A stretch of 64,000 nt of DNA, from the NCBI RefSeq assembly GCF_048771995.1, contig NC_133030.1, forward strand, positions 12,602,001 through 12,666,000, given 5' to 3'. The DNA is from Taeniopygia guttata (Eukaryota; Chordata; Aves; Passeriformes; Estrildidae). This document shows, one piece after another, positions 12,051 through 24,558 of the stretch. A model generated the notes under the pieces. The model ran no database searches, was not told the origin of the DNA, and worked only from the letters and a program-made list of their open reading frames with translations. The position numbers were made by a program, and so were the translations under genes. The first letter of the stretch is position 1, and each line of letters opens with the position of its first letter.

Positions 12051-14699
12051 CAGAGCGAGGTCTTTGCAAGTCCGGCCAACTGCATATCAATGAATTTATA
12101 ACCGGATCCGTCAGCACAAAGCTTTCCTTGAAAACAGTGATTTTTGTGTTTGACCATCTCCTTGGAATTACACAGTGTATTCATCCAGAGTGTTTGACTT
12201 TGTTTAAAAAGGTTTTTCCCCAGAGATAAGGAACTCTGCCTCGGTAGTGAGCTGATTGTGGAGCGGCTTCTGTGCTTATCCCCTTGGATAAGAGGCTTTA
12301 TTATACCAAATTATGGGATAATCTCTGGACACGCAGCCCCAGCATCGGATCTCTCCTCCTTTGTTTGTTTTACTTTTTGATCCAGAGCTGCTCAAACCAA
12401 TCCAGGGGTCTCCTCTGATAGGAATCACCATCCTGTTTCTTATCTGGGAAGCTGGCATTGGCCCAAACTGATGTTTTTTCAAGAAACCTCCTTTTTCTTG
12501 CTCAGCTATTCCAGACACCTCACTCGTATGTCCTTTTTGCAGTTCTTCAGACCAAAATAAATATCTGATCTCACCCCAAAGGCCAGCAGAGCCTTGGCAG
12601 GCCATTTTGATGACATTGGTGTCCAGCCTCGCTCGGAGCTGGAAGGACAGAGGTGTCCCTCAGTCTTTCCCTCCAGCCCCTCTGGGAACTGGCCTTTTCC
12701 TTGTCACACGGATACATATTCCTGATTTCTGACAGCCAAGGTGAGTTCTACAGCCTTCCTTAAACCTGTGTGGAAATGCTGCTGGGAGACTGGCTCAGTG
12801 TAAGGTGGTTGATATTATAATGTAATATTATAACCATAATGTATTTTAATGTTGTTTTTCTGCTCATGTGAGTAAACAGTGAGGAAAAGGCCCAGAGATT
12901 TACCGCTCCTGTTACCCACCATGGAGGCTGTGGTGCTCTTAAGGTGAATATTGGGGTTTGGAGGCATTTTGAAGAGGGCTGGGAAGTACAAAAATCTTTT
13001 TATACCTGTAAGTGGGAATTTTAGGGATGAGGCTGCTGCTCCAGACCCTGGTAGTAGATGACACTGAGGCCTGGCAGATCATTTCCCTGGGAAGGGCTGT
13101 GTGGGTTTCCCTTCTGCAGAAAAGGGAACCAAACCCTTCCATCACTGTGGTGTGTTGTATAAACTTGTAGGCAAACCACAGCAGCCTGAAGTTTGGTTTC
13201 CTCAGTGACATTTTATTTGCTAAATGTGCTTTTTCTGAAGGGATGGATCTGTCTGGGAAATGTATTCCCATAGTTTTACACATTCTGAACATGAGGCAGC
13301 TTTTAACTGCTTTGGAAATCAAATTCCTGCTCACTCTGGGTGTTAATTAGGCACACTGCGTGTAACCACAATTAATTTTCCTTGGTGACACAGGGTTTAG
13401 CCCTGCAAACCAGCCCCTGAACCCTGTATTTGCTTGGCTGTGCTGTTCCTATAGAAACTCTGCATCCCACCCCATACCTTTGCTCTTCAGACCAGTCCTT
13501 AAATCCAAGTTCCCTTTGGAAAATAGCCCTGCTGACCTCGTGGGCAGTTTCCTGTTTCTCTGCATTTCCAGAACCAGTGGGCTATTCTGTATAACTGCTC
13601 CTGACCTAGAGATATTAGTGGGGAATAGGAACAAAAAGGGATGAGCAGTGCCAGACTAACACGCCTCGGAAGATATAAAAATTCCCCTTGGCTGCTTTGG
13701 AGTTTGCTGCAATCAGGCTTTTTCCTCAGGAGGAGGGATTGATTTTTGTCTCAGTGACACGGATTATATATGTTGGCACGGCTTCAGTTTGGGCTGGTGT
13801 TGAGATCAGATCAGGACCTGCCCTCCGAAATGAGAGCAGGAATCTGATAGCACCTCGTGTGCAGCTTTGCTGGTGGCAGGGTCGGATATCGGTCTCTTCC
13901 TAGAGCTAATGCTGTATTTACATCCAAATAAAACTGGGAAATGTGCAATAATCTAGCTGCAGGCTCTCATGCTGCGCTCCAAGTGCTTTGTCTGCCTTGG
14001 CTGACAAAATGCTCTTGGCTCCTGATCAAAGGAAAGTGAGTGGAAGCTGGTTTTCTCTTGATGTTAAGAAAGCTCCTGACAGAGTCCCTGCAAGGCTGGT
14101 TAAGAGCCCAGGCCCCGTGGTAGGCTAGGAAAACTCATTGAAGGACAATGCGGAGAACAATGGCAGTGTGGAATGACTTCGGAAAGGGCTGTGTGAGGAA
14201 ATGGCATCCTGATGGCGGGGTTAGTGCCGCAGGCGGCCAGGGGATGGCCTGAAGCAGCAGGTGAGCGGCTGGGGTCATTCACAGAGGTGCTTTGGGGGAA
14301 ATGCCTGCCAAGGGTTGGAAAATCCCTCCCTCTGGCTCTCGGTGGTGGCACAGCCTCCTGGGCTCAGCAGGTAGCCAGTGTCTTCCCCTCCTCCAGGTGC
14401 TAAACCTGTGCAGGAATTCTAGAATTCCTTAAAGTGGGGCACAATGCCAAATTACGGATAGTTTGGCCTGGTATTGCAAAAACCACCCGTTGTCACTGCT
14501 CAAGGCCACGGAAGCACTGGGATGTGAACTGCTCCACCTCGGAGCAAAGCTGGTGGGCTGTTTGGAGTGACACTTCAGTGTGCTTTGGGATGAGAGCAGT
14601 GTCAAGTGTTGCTCAGACCTTTGCCTGACTGGCACCCCGACACGCCGAGGTGCTGCTGGATGGATGGCTCTGGACACAGATCAGTGGGAGTAAGTGCTA

Positions 14700-15071
14700 T
14701 GAGGGAGCTGGGGGGCTCAGCCTGAGAAGAGGAGGCTGAGGGGGGCGTTCTCGCTCTCTACAACTCCCTGACAGAAAGGTGCAGCCAAGTGGGGGTCAGG
14801 CTCCCCTCACAGCAAACAAATGACATTAGAGGAAATGACCTCAAGTTGCACGAGAGGAGGGTGACGTTGGACATTAGGAGGAATTTTTTTCATGTAAAGG
14901 GATGTCAGGTGCTGGAAGGGGCTGCCCAGGGAGATGGCGGTGTCCCCAAACCTGCAGGTGTTCAAGGAAGGACTGGACATGGCACTCAGTGCTCTGGGCT
15001 GGGTGAGAGCCAGTCACAGGTTGGACTCAGCGGTCTGGGGGATTTTTTCCAACCTGATGATTCTGCGATTA
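14700..15071 (+). repeat. CR1 LINE fragment, sense
   Basis: It runs from ggagctggggggctcagcct through the tctacaactccctg block to a 3' tail ending ccaacctgatgattctgcga. The complete CR1-type 3' end with a short terminal direct repeat marks the boundary. It is followed immediately by a second CR1 copy of a different subfamily. Confidence 0.88.
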
Positions 15072-15490
15072 GAGGGCTGGAGCAGCTTTGCTCTAGAGAC
15101 AGGCTGGGAGACCAGGGTATGTTCAGCCTGGAGAAAAGTCCAGGATTACTTGAGAGCCCTTTCCTGTGCCTAATGGGCTCCAATAGATCTGGGGAGGGAC
15201 TTGGGATACCAGATGGAGGGGACAGGACAAGGGGAAACGGCTTCCCACTGCCAGAGGGCAGAGTTAGGTGGGAGATTGGGAAGAAATTCTTCCCTGGGAG
15301 GGTGCTGAGGCCCTGGCACAGGGTGCCCAGAGAAGCCGTGGCTGCCCCTGGATCCCTGGAAGTGTCCAAGGCCAGGTTAGACGGGGCTTAGAGCAACCTA
15401 GGCCGGTGGAAGGTGTCGCTGCCCGTGGCACGGGGTGTCACTGGATGTGCCCTGAGGTCCCTCTCGCCCCCGCTGCTCGGTTATCCCGTG
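15072..15490 (+). repeat. CR1 LINE fragment, sense, abutting the CHST14 promoter
   Basis: It starts gagggctggagcagctttgc and carries the blocks ggacaaggggaaacggcttc, gaggccctggcacagggtgc and ggccaggttagacggggctt, and ends as the sequence becomes the CHST14 CpG island. Its 3' end is about 170 bp from the CHST14 start codon, so part of it may lie in the 5' UTR or core promoter. Confidence 0.88.
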
Positions 15491-16735
15491 ACTCCGCGGT
15501 CCCCGCCGCGGGGCCCCGGGCGGGGCGGGCTCAGTGCGGGGCGGTCCCGCCGCCTCTTCCGCCCCGCGCCGTCACCGCGCCCGCCCCGCCCCGCCCCGCC
15601 GAGCCCGGACCTCCCCCCGGCCCCGGCCGAGCCTGCCCGGCCCGGGAGCCCCCGGCCATGCAGCCCCGCGGCCCCGGCCCCGCCGAGCCCCGCCGGGCGG
15701 TCCCGCTGGGCCGCAGCCGGGCGCGCTCCCGGGGCGCGGCGGGCACGGCGCTCCTGCCCTCCATGCTGATGTTCGGCGTCATCCTGGCCTCCAGCGGGCT
15801 GCTCCTCATGATCGAGCGCGGCATCCTCGCCCAGGTCGGGCCGCCGCCGCTGCACCCGCCCGCGGGGCCGTCGCGGCGGGACGGGCGGGACTCGCCGGCG
15901 GAGCTGGAGCTGGAGGTGCTGCGGGACACGCGGAACCGCACGATCCGCGCCCTGTGTGGGCAGCGCTCCATGCCCCGCAGCGTCTGGGAGCTGCCGCCCG
16001 GGCAGCGCCGCACGGTGCTCCGGCACCTCCTGGTCAGCGACAAGTACCGCTTCCTCTACTGCTACGTGCCCAAGGTGGCCTGCTCCAACTGGAAGCGCAT
16101 CCTGAAGGTGCTGGACGGGGCTCTGGAGAGTGTGGACGTGCAGGGGAAGATGGACCACAAGAGCGACCTGGTGTTCCTGGGCGACATGAAGCCGGAGGAG
16201 ATCAGCTACCGCCTGAAGCACTACTACAAGTTCATCTTCGTGCGGAACCCGATGGAGAGGCTGCTCTCGGCCTACCGCAATAAATTCGGGGAGATCAAGG
16301 AGTACCAGCAGAAGTATGGCGTGGAGATCATCCGGCGGTACCGCAAGAACGGGGGGAACTCGGCCGGCGATGATGTGTCCTTCTCCGAGTTCTTACAGTA
16401 CCTGCTGGACGAGGATGTGGAGCGCATGAACGAGCACTGGATGCCCATCTACAACCTGTGCCAGCCCTGCGCCGTCAGGTACGACTTCATCGGCTCCTAC
16501 GAGCGGCTTCGCGCCGACGCCAACCACGTGCTGGAGCACATCCAGTCGCCCTCCTTCGTCCGCTTCCCGGAGCGCCAGGCCTGGTACAAGCCCGTGACGG
16601 CCGAGACGCTGCACTACTACCTGTGCAACACCCAGCGCCGGCTGATCAGAGAGCTCCTCCCCAAGTACATCCTGGACTTCTCCCTCTTCGCATACCCCCT
16701 GCCCAACATCACCAGTGAGTTCTGCAGGCAGTGAA
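15480..16735. promoter_or_regulatory. CpG island covering the CHST14 promoter and coding exon
   Basis: Very GC- and CpG-rich from just after the CR1 copy through the whole coding exon. It contains GC-box-like sites (cccgccccgccccgcc near 15580-15600) upstream of the ATG and no evident TATA box. Confidence 0.8.
15658..16734 (+). CDS. CHST14: Carbohydrate sulfotransferase 14 (dermatan 4-O-sulfotransferase 1)
   Basis: A single-exon gene of 358 residues (human about 376). It transfers sulfate from PAPS to the 4-OH of N-acetylgalactosamine next to iduronic acid in dermatan sulfate, in the Golgi. It is a type II membrane protein with an Arg-rich N-terminus, a hydrophobic segment at about residues 33-52, a stem, then a lumenal sulfotransferase domain. 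The 5'-phosphosulfate site [10 protein letters not shown] is at residues 138-147 and the 3'-phosphate site [11 protein letters not shown] at 196-206. N-glycosylation sequons are at N93 (NRT) and N350 (NIT). I chose the ATG at 15658 because it precedes the basic/transmembrane start expected of the family and sits in the CpG island; the frame stays open further upstream only because the CR1 and GC-rich sequence happen to lack stops. Stop TGA at 16732-16734. It differs from CHST11/12/13 by its short stem; neighbourhood and motifs together favour CHST14. Confidence 0.95.
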   Translation: MQPRGPGPAEPRRAVPLGRSRARSRGAAGTALLPSMLMFGVILASSGLLLMIERGILAQVGPPPLHPPAGPSRRDGRDSPAELELEVLRDTRNRTIRALCGQRSMPRSVWELPPGQRRTVLRHLLVSDKYRFLYCYVPKVACSNWKRILKVLDGALESVDVQGKMDHKSDLVFLGDMKPEEISYRLKHYYKFIFVRNPMERLLSAYRNKFGEIKEYQQKYGVEIIRRYRKNGGNSAGDDVSFSEFLQYLLDEDVERMNEHWMPIYNLCQPCAVRYDFIGSYERLRADANHVLEHIQSPSFVRFPERQAWYKPVTAETLHYYLCNTQRRLIRELLPKYILDFSLFAYPLPNITSEFCRQ

Positions 16736-17770
16736 GCAGTTCCCGTTGAGAGACGGTGGCAAGTCTGCCTTGGCTACAAAGATTTGCTCGCACAGCCCTC
16801 GCTGCTGTGTGAAGCACGGTCCTCTATGCATTATTTCCTAATTTTATACTTTTCAAACACTGTTTATATAAAACACTCTCTACTGCCTTCACTACTTAGG
16901 ATCCTTTTTGTACCTTTCTGACTTTACTATGTGCATACGCCACTGGCTCGAGCAGAGTAGCTTTTGTATCTCTATTTTGCTCTAAATCCTTTTTTTATGC
17001 CACAACGTGGAGAGCTCCTGTAAGGAATCTGAGAAATTTATATATTTAAAATATTTTTCTTCCTTTTTTGGGTTTTGTACTAAACATTGGTTGAATTGAG
17101 ATCATAACGTGGCAGTTAACAACGCTAATTTTTAGTGCATTAAGCCAGTCCCGGGTGGGTTTTGGCATAAGTAGAAAAAAAAAGGTAAACCAGGCCCCAT
17201 TTATCCTTTGTTTTTTTCATTTTAGATGGTACTTAAATGAGGCTGGTCATTTTTTCTGTGTCAGTAGCACCTCTGGTTTTAATTTTTATTTGTATTATTA
17301 TTTTTATTTTTATTTACCATTGAAATAGAATTAGGGATAGGATAATACCCCTTATTTGGGTGATTTTGGGAGTACAACTATTTACTCAGCCTCATGTATC
17401 AGATGCAATATCAAGCCATCACATTCTGCTCTTTTCTCTGAATTGAAGCAGTACAGACTCAGGATAAGATCAAAGCCCATCCTGGTCCTTAGGATGGAAA
17501 ACAAATCCCACGGGCCACATGCCAGCTTGCATCCTCGTGGGTCCCTGCATGGAAACCACTGTGGAAAAACCCTTTCTCCAGCCATGTTTGAAACAATGGT
17601 GATTTGTGGATTGATTTTTCCTCCTTTAATAGCTGTGCATACTCTTTTTATAGCTCTTGTATTTAATTATGGCTCTGGAATCGTAAAAGTTTGGGAGATA
17701 AGGCAGGATGTTGCTCCTGGGAGGCTGTGTCCTCGTTTCTAATAAAGTTTTTATATGAATTAGCCTGTTA
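16735..17770 (+). other. CHST14 3' UTR
   Basis: AT-rich non-coding sequence following the stop, ending shortly after AATAAA at 17741-17746. It contains T/A-rich stretches such as the tattattattttta run near 17290. Confidence 0.75.
17741..17746 (+). terminator. Polyadenylation signal AATAAA (CHST14)
   Basis: Canonical hexamer in ctcgtttctaataaagttt, followed by a GT-rich tract (ttagtgctcttccttgggattgtttgtg). Confidence 0.7.
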
Positions 17771-20167
17771 GTGCTCTTCCTTGGGATTGTTTGTGTCCTT
17801 GGAGAGGCTTCTGCCCCTCATGCTGAGCCACAACACAAAGGTGGGATGAACTGGTTGTTCCTGTTGTGATTAAATAATGTTTTCATTGCCAGAGCAGAAC
17901 CAACACATGGAGAATGGACACACAGGAGCCAAACGCGTAACAGGACACAGGGAAATGAGATGAAAAACAGCAAAATCGGCTCCTAATTGCTGTGGAGTTA
18001 GTACAAAGTGATTTTGGAGCTGGCAACTTCCTGGGATTCCTCTTTTAATTTTCTTTCCCCATTTTTAAGGTGTTTTCTTCAGGATTTTAACATTTTCTGA
18101 AAGAAGGGCATGGAGCTGCATCCAAGCCCACTGTTGGGGTAAGTGGCCAAGGACAGTTTGGGCTGAGGGATTTTTACCTTTGCTGAGGGGGTCGTGGCTG
18201 GGTATGAAGGCAATGACTGGAACATTCATGGATTTGAGCTCCTGGCCGTGTCCTGAATCTGTGGGCAAGGATTCCAGGCCAAAAATGGCTCAGAAATTGG
18301 CTTTTCTCTCTTCATGCCCACTCTGAAATTGGCAGCATTCCTGCCTGTCCCCAGGGGTTTTGGTGCCCGGTGCTGGAAGAACTGGAGATCTGTCCTCCAG
18401 CCAAAGGCACCAGATCTGGCTGAGAATCAGATTTTGTTTTGTAAAAGAGATGCTGCTGAGGAGTGTGGGTTGAGCTGTAATTAAACCTGACCTCCAGGTC
18501 TCCCTAACTAGGAATAAGTTGGTGAGACTTTGCTATCTTTGCTTCTGGGAACATTTCCCGCTTGTTTGGTAATTCAATTTTTAATTAAATGTTTATTTCT
18601 CAGTAGTTTTAAAAGTTTATGCTGCTTGTTTGTTTATCTGCTGCAGCTTCTGTTCTCTATATTAAATTTCTGTCTCTTTCCCCCTTAATCTAATTTACCG
18701 TGCACAGGATTTTGCTTTTCTCAGACTCCCTCTCTCTCATTTTCTGAGCATCACTGATCACCCTTTTCTCTTTAAACAAAGCCAACAGGCTTCCACCTTC
18801 TTGTACCTTCCTGTGAAGAGGATTTTAATTCAGGTAGAGCATTGTAGCTTGGGAAGAAATTGGTCTGCAGGTCAGCAAAAATGAGAAATCTATCAGGTTT
18901 CCATTATTTGGGCTTCATTTTATCTGTGACCAATGGTACAATTATCCATGGCAGCTTTGTACAAGTAGAGTGGAAAAAAAAGTCAGCTCCCTCTGCAGCT
19001 GTATCATTTCTTTCCTTGGTCAGGTGTTTCTCCAGGGTGGAATAAATCAGGAGGAGATTCCAGAGCTGACAGCAGGCGCTGGAGGTGAGAGGTGCTGAGC
19101 AGGATTCAGCCATTCCCTGGAGCACGGAGAAAGGGATGACAGCTGCAGGAGCAGGGAGGAAAACATGAAGTTATGAACTGGTTTGGATCTGCTCCAGGCT
19201 GGCAGCTCCTTTTCCCACCTTTCCATCCCTACATGTGCAGTTATCCTGCAGAATCAGAAGAGAATCTTTCCCCTTTTGAATTCTGTTTTGTTAATCCTCA
19301 ATTCTGCACTGAATGCCCCAAACTTCCCTGAGTGAACAATCTGAGGTTTTGGCATCAGGGTTTGTCCCTCACTTGCTTATTCCAATTTTGTTGTGATAAA
19401 TCTCATCCCTGACCCCACAGCTCTCATGTTCTCCCTGTAGCATCCTGTCCAGGGATGTGGAGACACCCAAACAGTTTAATTCCACCTCATGACACAGAAA
19501 CCCTCTGATTCCCTCTGAAGTATCCCAATGTTACTATATTTTGTCATTAGTCTCTTCTGCTCAGTTTTTGGAATTTGGAGCTGGTTTGATGTTCCCCTGC
19601 AGACCATGGAGTGAAACAGGTTAGGAACCTTTGCTCTTCCAAAAATTTCACTTCACATGTCATCTTCTTTACTAATTCCAACATTACACCTGCAAAGCCT
19701 CATTCCACCCTTCCCAAACCCCAACATGAAAGGGGTTTGGAATATGTTCCCTCTGGTCCCCATGCTCAGCTCAGGGTGTATGTCAGGTTTCTCCTCTTTC
19801 CTGTGGGTCTTGTGTGGATTTTACAGGAATAAGCGACTTCCTGGCCAGCCACTGGGGCTGAAATAAACACATTAAGGCTGCCAGTCACCAAGTTGGCTGG
19901 TAGCCATGACCCCAGATCTAGCGGGAATAAAGCTTTGGGAATGGCGGCGGGAGCAAGCGGTGCCAGGGACGGCTGCTCTGACGCCTGCAGACGGCATCAC
20001 ACCAGCCTGGCTTCTGCTCCTCTTGGCTCCCAGCCTCCCTCCTGATGGACGAGAGTCACCCCGGGCTGTGGACCTTGCTTTGAGCACGAACATCCTTGGG
20101 ATGTGATTTTGCAAGAGCCAAAAGAAAGCGTCTCCAATGGGTCTATTGTGTGTCGAGATATTTTTGT

Positions 20168-20300
20168 ATTCATAGAATCCCGGAATGGTTTGGGTTGGAA
20201 GGGACCTTAAAGATCGTCAAGTTCCAACCCCCTTCCATGGGTGGGTTTGAGAGGGTGTCAGGCACATCCCTGGGTGAGGCTCTTTGCCACTGTAAAGCAA
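20168..20300 (-). repeat. CR1 LINE 3' end, antisense
   Basis: Reads catagaatcccggaatggtt then gggttggaagggaccttaaa, the reverse complement of the CR1 3' tail. Confidence 0.85.
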
Positions 20301-21729
20301 GGAAATGAGGAAGGCTGGGATGAAAAGCTCCGTGCCCAAGCGCTGCCCCCGCCCTGCACCCCTCGCCTTTTATCGCAGCTATTTTGCATGTGAATGAGAA
20401 CTTTCCCGCTTCCTTCTGGGGCTTGAATTGGCAAACGGGGAGTTGTTAAAAAATCTCCAGTCTTCAGCCCCGACAAAGGATGGTTGCCATGGAAATAATG
20501 GAAGTTGCATCGTGAGCAAAATATGTCCAGGCCCGCCGCCAGCGGGAGGGAGGAGGGAACACCTTGTCGGTCAGGAACCTTCTGCCAGGGCCCATGTGCC
20601 TCCACGTGCTTGCCCTTGTCCTTAAGGGGCAGTTTGTCCTTTGGGTTAAAAGATTGGATGGGAAGGGCTTGTAGAACTTCACCTGCTCTTTCCACAGTGC
20701 TGGTGCCACCAAATTCAGCAGAGCTTCCCCACATTTTGGATCCCAAAGGGTGTCTGTACAAGTGGAACCAAAGCTGGAATCCCATCTCATGTAACAGGCA
20801 GGAGTCTCCTATCTCAGTTATATCCAACTTCTTCTTCATGTCCAGGAATCTTCCAGGTCTATTTTCCACCTGCCTATAAAGACAGACAAGGTGGCTTCCT
20901 TTTTTTCTGGGGAAAAAAAGCACCTTTGGATTTTAAACTCTCCAAAAGCCTTTTCTTTTCAGACCCACAATGATAACCTGCATTTTCTGTTGCTTTCAGC
21001 AAATCTTAAGGTGATTTGAAGCCAAGAAGATTGAGGAATTTGCTTTATACCTCTTCAAAGTGCTAATGGGAGCCACAGAATCCTTGCTGAGCTATGAGAG
21101 GGACTAAAATAAATCTCCATCAGGGTTTATCCGTGAGCTGCAGAGCTCTTTGGTGAGGCCCGGAATCAGTGTGGGAACTGCACCTCTCAGTGGCTCTGGT
21201 GAGTGGTATTTGCTGGTGGGAGCTTGGAATGGGGAACAACAGGGCACTTTGGGGCTTAAACACATCCTTCTGCTCTCCTGAGAGCACCAGGGGCTTGGGA
21301 AGAAGCTCAAAGCAAGCAGGAAAATCCTGTTTGTTGCTGTTGGGGAGCATCAGGTGAGCAGGAAAACAGGGATGTGGGAACCAGCAGTGGCACACAGGTA
21401 CCTGAGGAAACCCCCATTGAAGCTGCCACTGTTTGAAGGAATTTTAAGGTGCTGGAGTGGGGAGTAAAGGATAAAGAGCGTGGCTGGGTGTAGGCTCAGA
21501 TCTCCTGCCACCAACAGAGCAGAACTGAGAAGGTTCAGGCTGATTTCTAACCTGGGAAAGGGCCAAGCAGGGAGAAGCAGCAAGCCTTGAGATTTAAAAT
21601 GTGAAAACATAGGAAGTGCATATAAATATCTGGATCCCCATGCTACTTTTTCTTCACACACCTCAATCCCACCTCCTGATCATTGGCAAGTCCAGGTGGA
21701 TGTTAAGCTGATGAGAGCCTGACCTATGG

Positions 21730-21855
21730 GGAGAATCCCAGAATGATTTTGGTGGGAAAAGACCTTAAAAATCATCTAGTCCCACCTCCTTCCATGGGCA
21801 GGGACACCTTCCAATACACCAGGTTGCTCCAAGCCCCATCCAAAATCAAGGTGTT
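21730..21855 (-). repeat. CR1 LINE 3' end, antisense
   Basis: Reads gagaatcccagaatgatttt through ccatgggcagggacaccttc and ggttgctccaagccccatcc, the antisense CR1 3' region. Confidence 0.88.
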
Positions 21856-22256
21856 CTGTGGGATCGTGGGGTCAGGAGGCTTTTGGGGGTGAGGGGCTTG
21901 GAAGGAAGCAGCAGCTGGGAATGAGGAGCTGGGGACACTTGGGGTGGCCGTGAAACCATCTGGTTTGTGGCAGAGCCCTAACAGCAGGGAAGGGCTGGGG
22001 GGGTCTGTGCTGCTGAGTGCTCACAAAGAGCCCCCTGGAGCCAGGACTGCAGGACGGCAGGAAAATCCTGGCTCTGACGGGACGATGCTGCAGAGACACC
22101 GAGCCTGGGAGCACCGCGGCCGGAGCCGGAGCCTTCCCTGGAGCAGCTCTGCAGGAATCCACCCTCCGCTCGCTGGCTTCAGGCAATTCCGTATGAAAAA
22201 TCGCTTTAACCAAGTCTTGCAATAGCAAGGGTGAGCCCCGCAGCGTTGCAGTGGAT

Positions 22257-22282
22257 CTTTGAAGACTTGAAAGTCTTCAAAG
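22257..22282. other. Perfect inverted repeat (12-bp arms, 2-nt spacer)
   Basis: The arm ctttgaagactt is followed by ga and then its exact complement aagtcttcaaag. It lies outside any gene I can call, in ordinary base composition. Confidence 0.9.
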
Positions 22283-22996
22283 CTGCCTTGGTGGGGACAC
22301 TGCACAGTCCCGCGGCCCCATCCCGCCCTGTCACATCCCTCCCTTCCCTGCTCCAGCCTGGGATGCTCCTGCACACCCCATCCCTGCCACCCCTCTGATC
22401 TTCCAGCGCTCAGCTCCGCCTGTTTGCGCAGTGTTTAACCCATGCCCACCCCTCCCCATGGCTCCCAATTCCAAGATCACGATAAAATTCCCAACCTGCT
22501 CCGTTAGAGCATCGACTTTTCGGGGAGCTCTGCCAGCTGCTCCCTCCCATCCGCACGCAGCCCCGGAGGGCTCGGCAGAATTCCCCATCCCATGCTTCCC
22601 CTGCTGGCAGGAAGCAGTCTGGCAGACAGCATGTTTAGAGGAGACTGATGTCTCGGAGCCACCGAACCATTTAATTGCCAATAAACACAGCCCACATGTA
22701 AATAATTATAGAGACCGGGGAACTGTGTCGTCTTCCATGGAGGGAGGGAGCTGTCAGCCTGGAAACACCCCATGGCAAGGGGAGAAATTAAGATTTCTTG
22801 TTAATGCAGGAGGGATGAGCATCAGTAAACATGCCTGGATATTTCCAGGTGTTGGTTCAGGCTCAGGGTGGCCCAGAAGGTGATGGCTCCTGGTGAACTG
22901 AGAAGGACCAGGCTGTGCTTTGGGGTGAGTTTGAGGGTAAATATTGAAAATTCATCCATTTGCTTTGTTGCAACCCAGTGGGATTATGGCAATATC

Positions 22997-23013
22997 TTTT
23001 TTTTTTTTTTTTT
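22997..23013. repeat. Poly-T tract (17 T)
   Basis: A homopolymer run followed by CCCCC. Confidence 0.95.
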
Positions 23014-23124
23014 CCCCCACATTTTTGGGATAAAGAGCTGCAAGCATTCTAGTTCAGAACTTTGGAGCTTTATCAACATCCTGTACATTCTGGGCTATGC
23101 AAAGCCCTTTGTTCCCCTGCCAGG

Positions 23125-23445
23125 ACATACCATCCCATCCCATCCCCGCCCCTGCCTTGAGCAGGGACATCTTCCACTAGCCCAGGTTGCTCCAATCCCT
23201 GTCCAGCCTGGCCTTGGACACTTCCAGGGATGGGGCAGCCACAGCTTCTCCAGGCAGCCTGTGCCAGGGCCTCAGCACCCCCAAAGGGAAGAATTTCTTC
23301 CCAATCTCCCACGCTGCCCTCTGGCAGTGGGAACCCGTGTCACTCCAGGCCCGTGTCCAAAATCTTTCTGCAGCTCTCATGGAGCACCTTTAGGCACAGG
23401 AAGGGGTCCAATGTTTCCCTGGAGCCTTAGGCATCCCCAGTGCCA
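23125..23445 (-). repeat. CR1 LINE fragment, antisense
   Basis: Contains ggttgctccaatccctgtcc, ggccttggacacttccaggg, cagcctgtgccagggcctca and aatttcttcccaatctccca, all antisense CR1 blocks in the expected order. Confidence 0.9.
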
Positions 23446-24429
23446 TCTCTCACCCCCTGAGGTTGCCCTGGTTCCATTCCTGGAGCGGGAGGGTGTCACC
23501 ATGCAGAGCCCCGCACCGCCACTGCCACAGAAGCCGCCTGGATCCCGCAATTTGGCTTTTCCCAGGAGGTTGATGGTTCCTATGGCAACTGAGAGCCGCT
23601 CTGCAGCGCTTCCCTGCGTGGCAATCAGCGCTCACCTCATCCGTGGAATGAGCGCCCGTCACCCTCACGCTGCGCGGCCTCGGCCGCATCCCGCTGGTCA
23701 CAGCCGGGACACGGGCTGGAGCATCCCGGGGAGACAACCCCCCTGCCTTCAGGACCTGGCTGCAGCATCACCCCAAGTTCTCTGCTGCCAGGGGCTGTGG
23801 GGTGACTCCATCCATCCCTGCTGCAGGAAATGTCTGCCTCTACCTCGTTGCTCCCAAAATTGGATGTTAACATGCAGTAAAATGATGCTTTGAGCAGGAG
23901 GGTTTTGGGGTGTCTCCCAGCCCTGCTCCATCTGTGGCATGCTGGAGAGTCCCAGGCAGTGCCACCAAGGCAGGGGTGTGTCTGTAGATTTTTGGGGACT
24001 GGCACAAGGCACCCCATCCCTCATCATCACCTTGGGGAGCAATGTTAAACTAAGTGTGGTAAATGCCAGATTTTTCCCTGAACTGGGGCATGATGACCGC
24101 GGTGTGTGACTAAGGAGATTGTTGGCATCTGCAGCGGGAGCTTGATGATGGATAAAAGAGATGAATGAGGAGTAAACTGGGGTTTAGGAAATCTTGGTTA
24201 ATTTGCTGCAGCGAGAGCTTGCTACGCTCACAGAAATTAAAGTGTGAGCACTCACAGCAACGGAGGAGGAGGAGGAGGCACCGGGGAATACAGGATGAGT
24301 CGGAAGTGGGTACATCCATAAATCACCTGTGGTGCTTTCAATAATTCAACAGTGCTGGAAGATCCAGCAGTTCACAGAGAGGTGATGTCCATGGGAAAGT
24401 GCTCAGTCTGCCTGATGCAGTGGGATCCA

Positions 24430-24558
24430 GCCCCAAGTGTCCCAGGGTGGGTTGGATGGGGTTTGGAGCAACCTGGGCTGCTGGAAGGTGTCCCTGCCCA
24501 CGGCAGGGGGTGGGACTGGGTGGGATTTAAGGTCCCTGCCATCCCAAACCAGGACTAA
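24430..24558 (+). repeat. CR1 LINE 3' fragment, sense
   Basis: Contains ggttggatggggtttggagc, aacctgggctgctggaaggt and gggactgggtgggatttaag. Confidence 0.85.

Larger units (their letters stand above)
4546..14699. other. Non-coding interval between BAHD1 and CHST14
   Basis: About 10 kb without an ORF I can assign. It contains an AT-rich, homeodomain-site-rich stretch (about 8340-8790 and 10020-10200), a TTTG simple repeat near 11090 and an orphan CpG island near 11.6-12.05 kb. Repeats are sparse here compared with the rest of the window. I see no splice-supported exon. Confidence 0.6.

Noticed and set aside
11605-12117. A 170-codon open frame on the minus strand across the orphan CpG island.
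   Set aside because: Composition is Pro/Ala/Ser/Arg-rich as expected from GC-rich DNA read in any frame; no domain, no splice support.
15534-16283. Long open frames on both strands overlapping CHST14.
   Set aside because: Shadows of the GC-rich CHST14 coding sequence; only the CHST14 frame has motifs and a family match.
22868-23893. A 341-codon open frame on the plus strand.
   Set aside because: It includes a poly-T tract and an antisense CR1 copy; the open frame is a product of repeat sequence.
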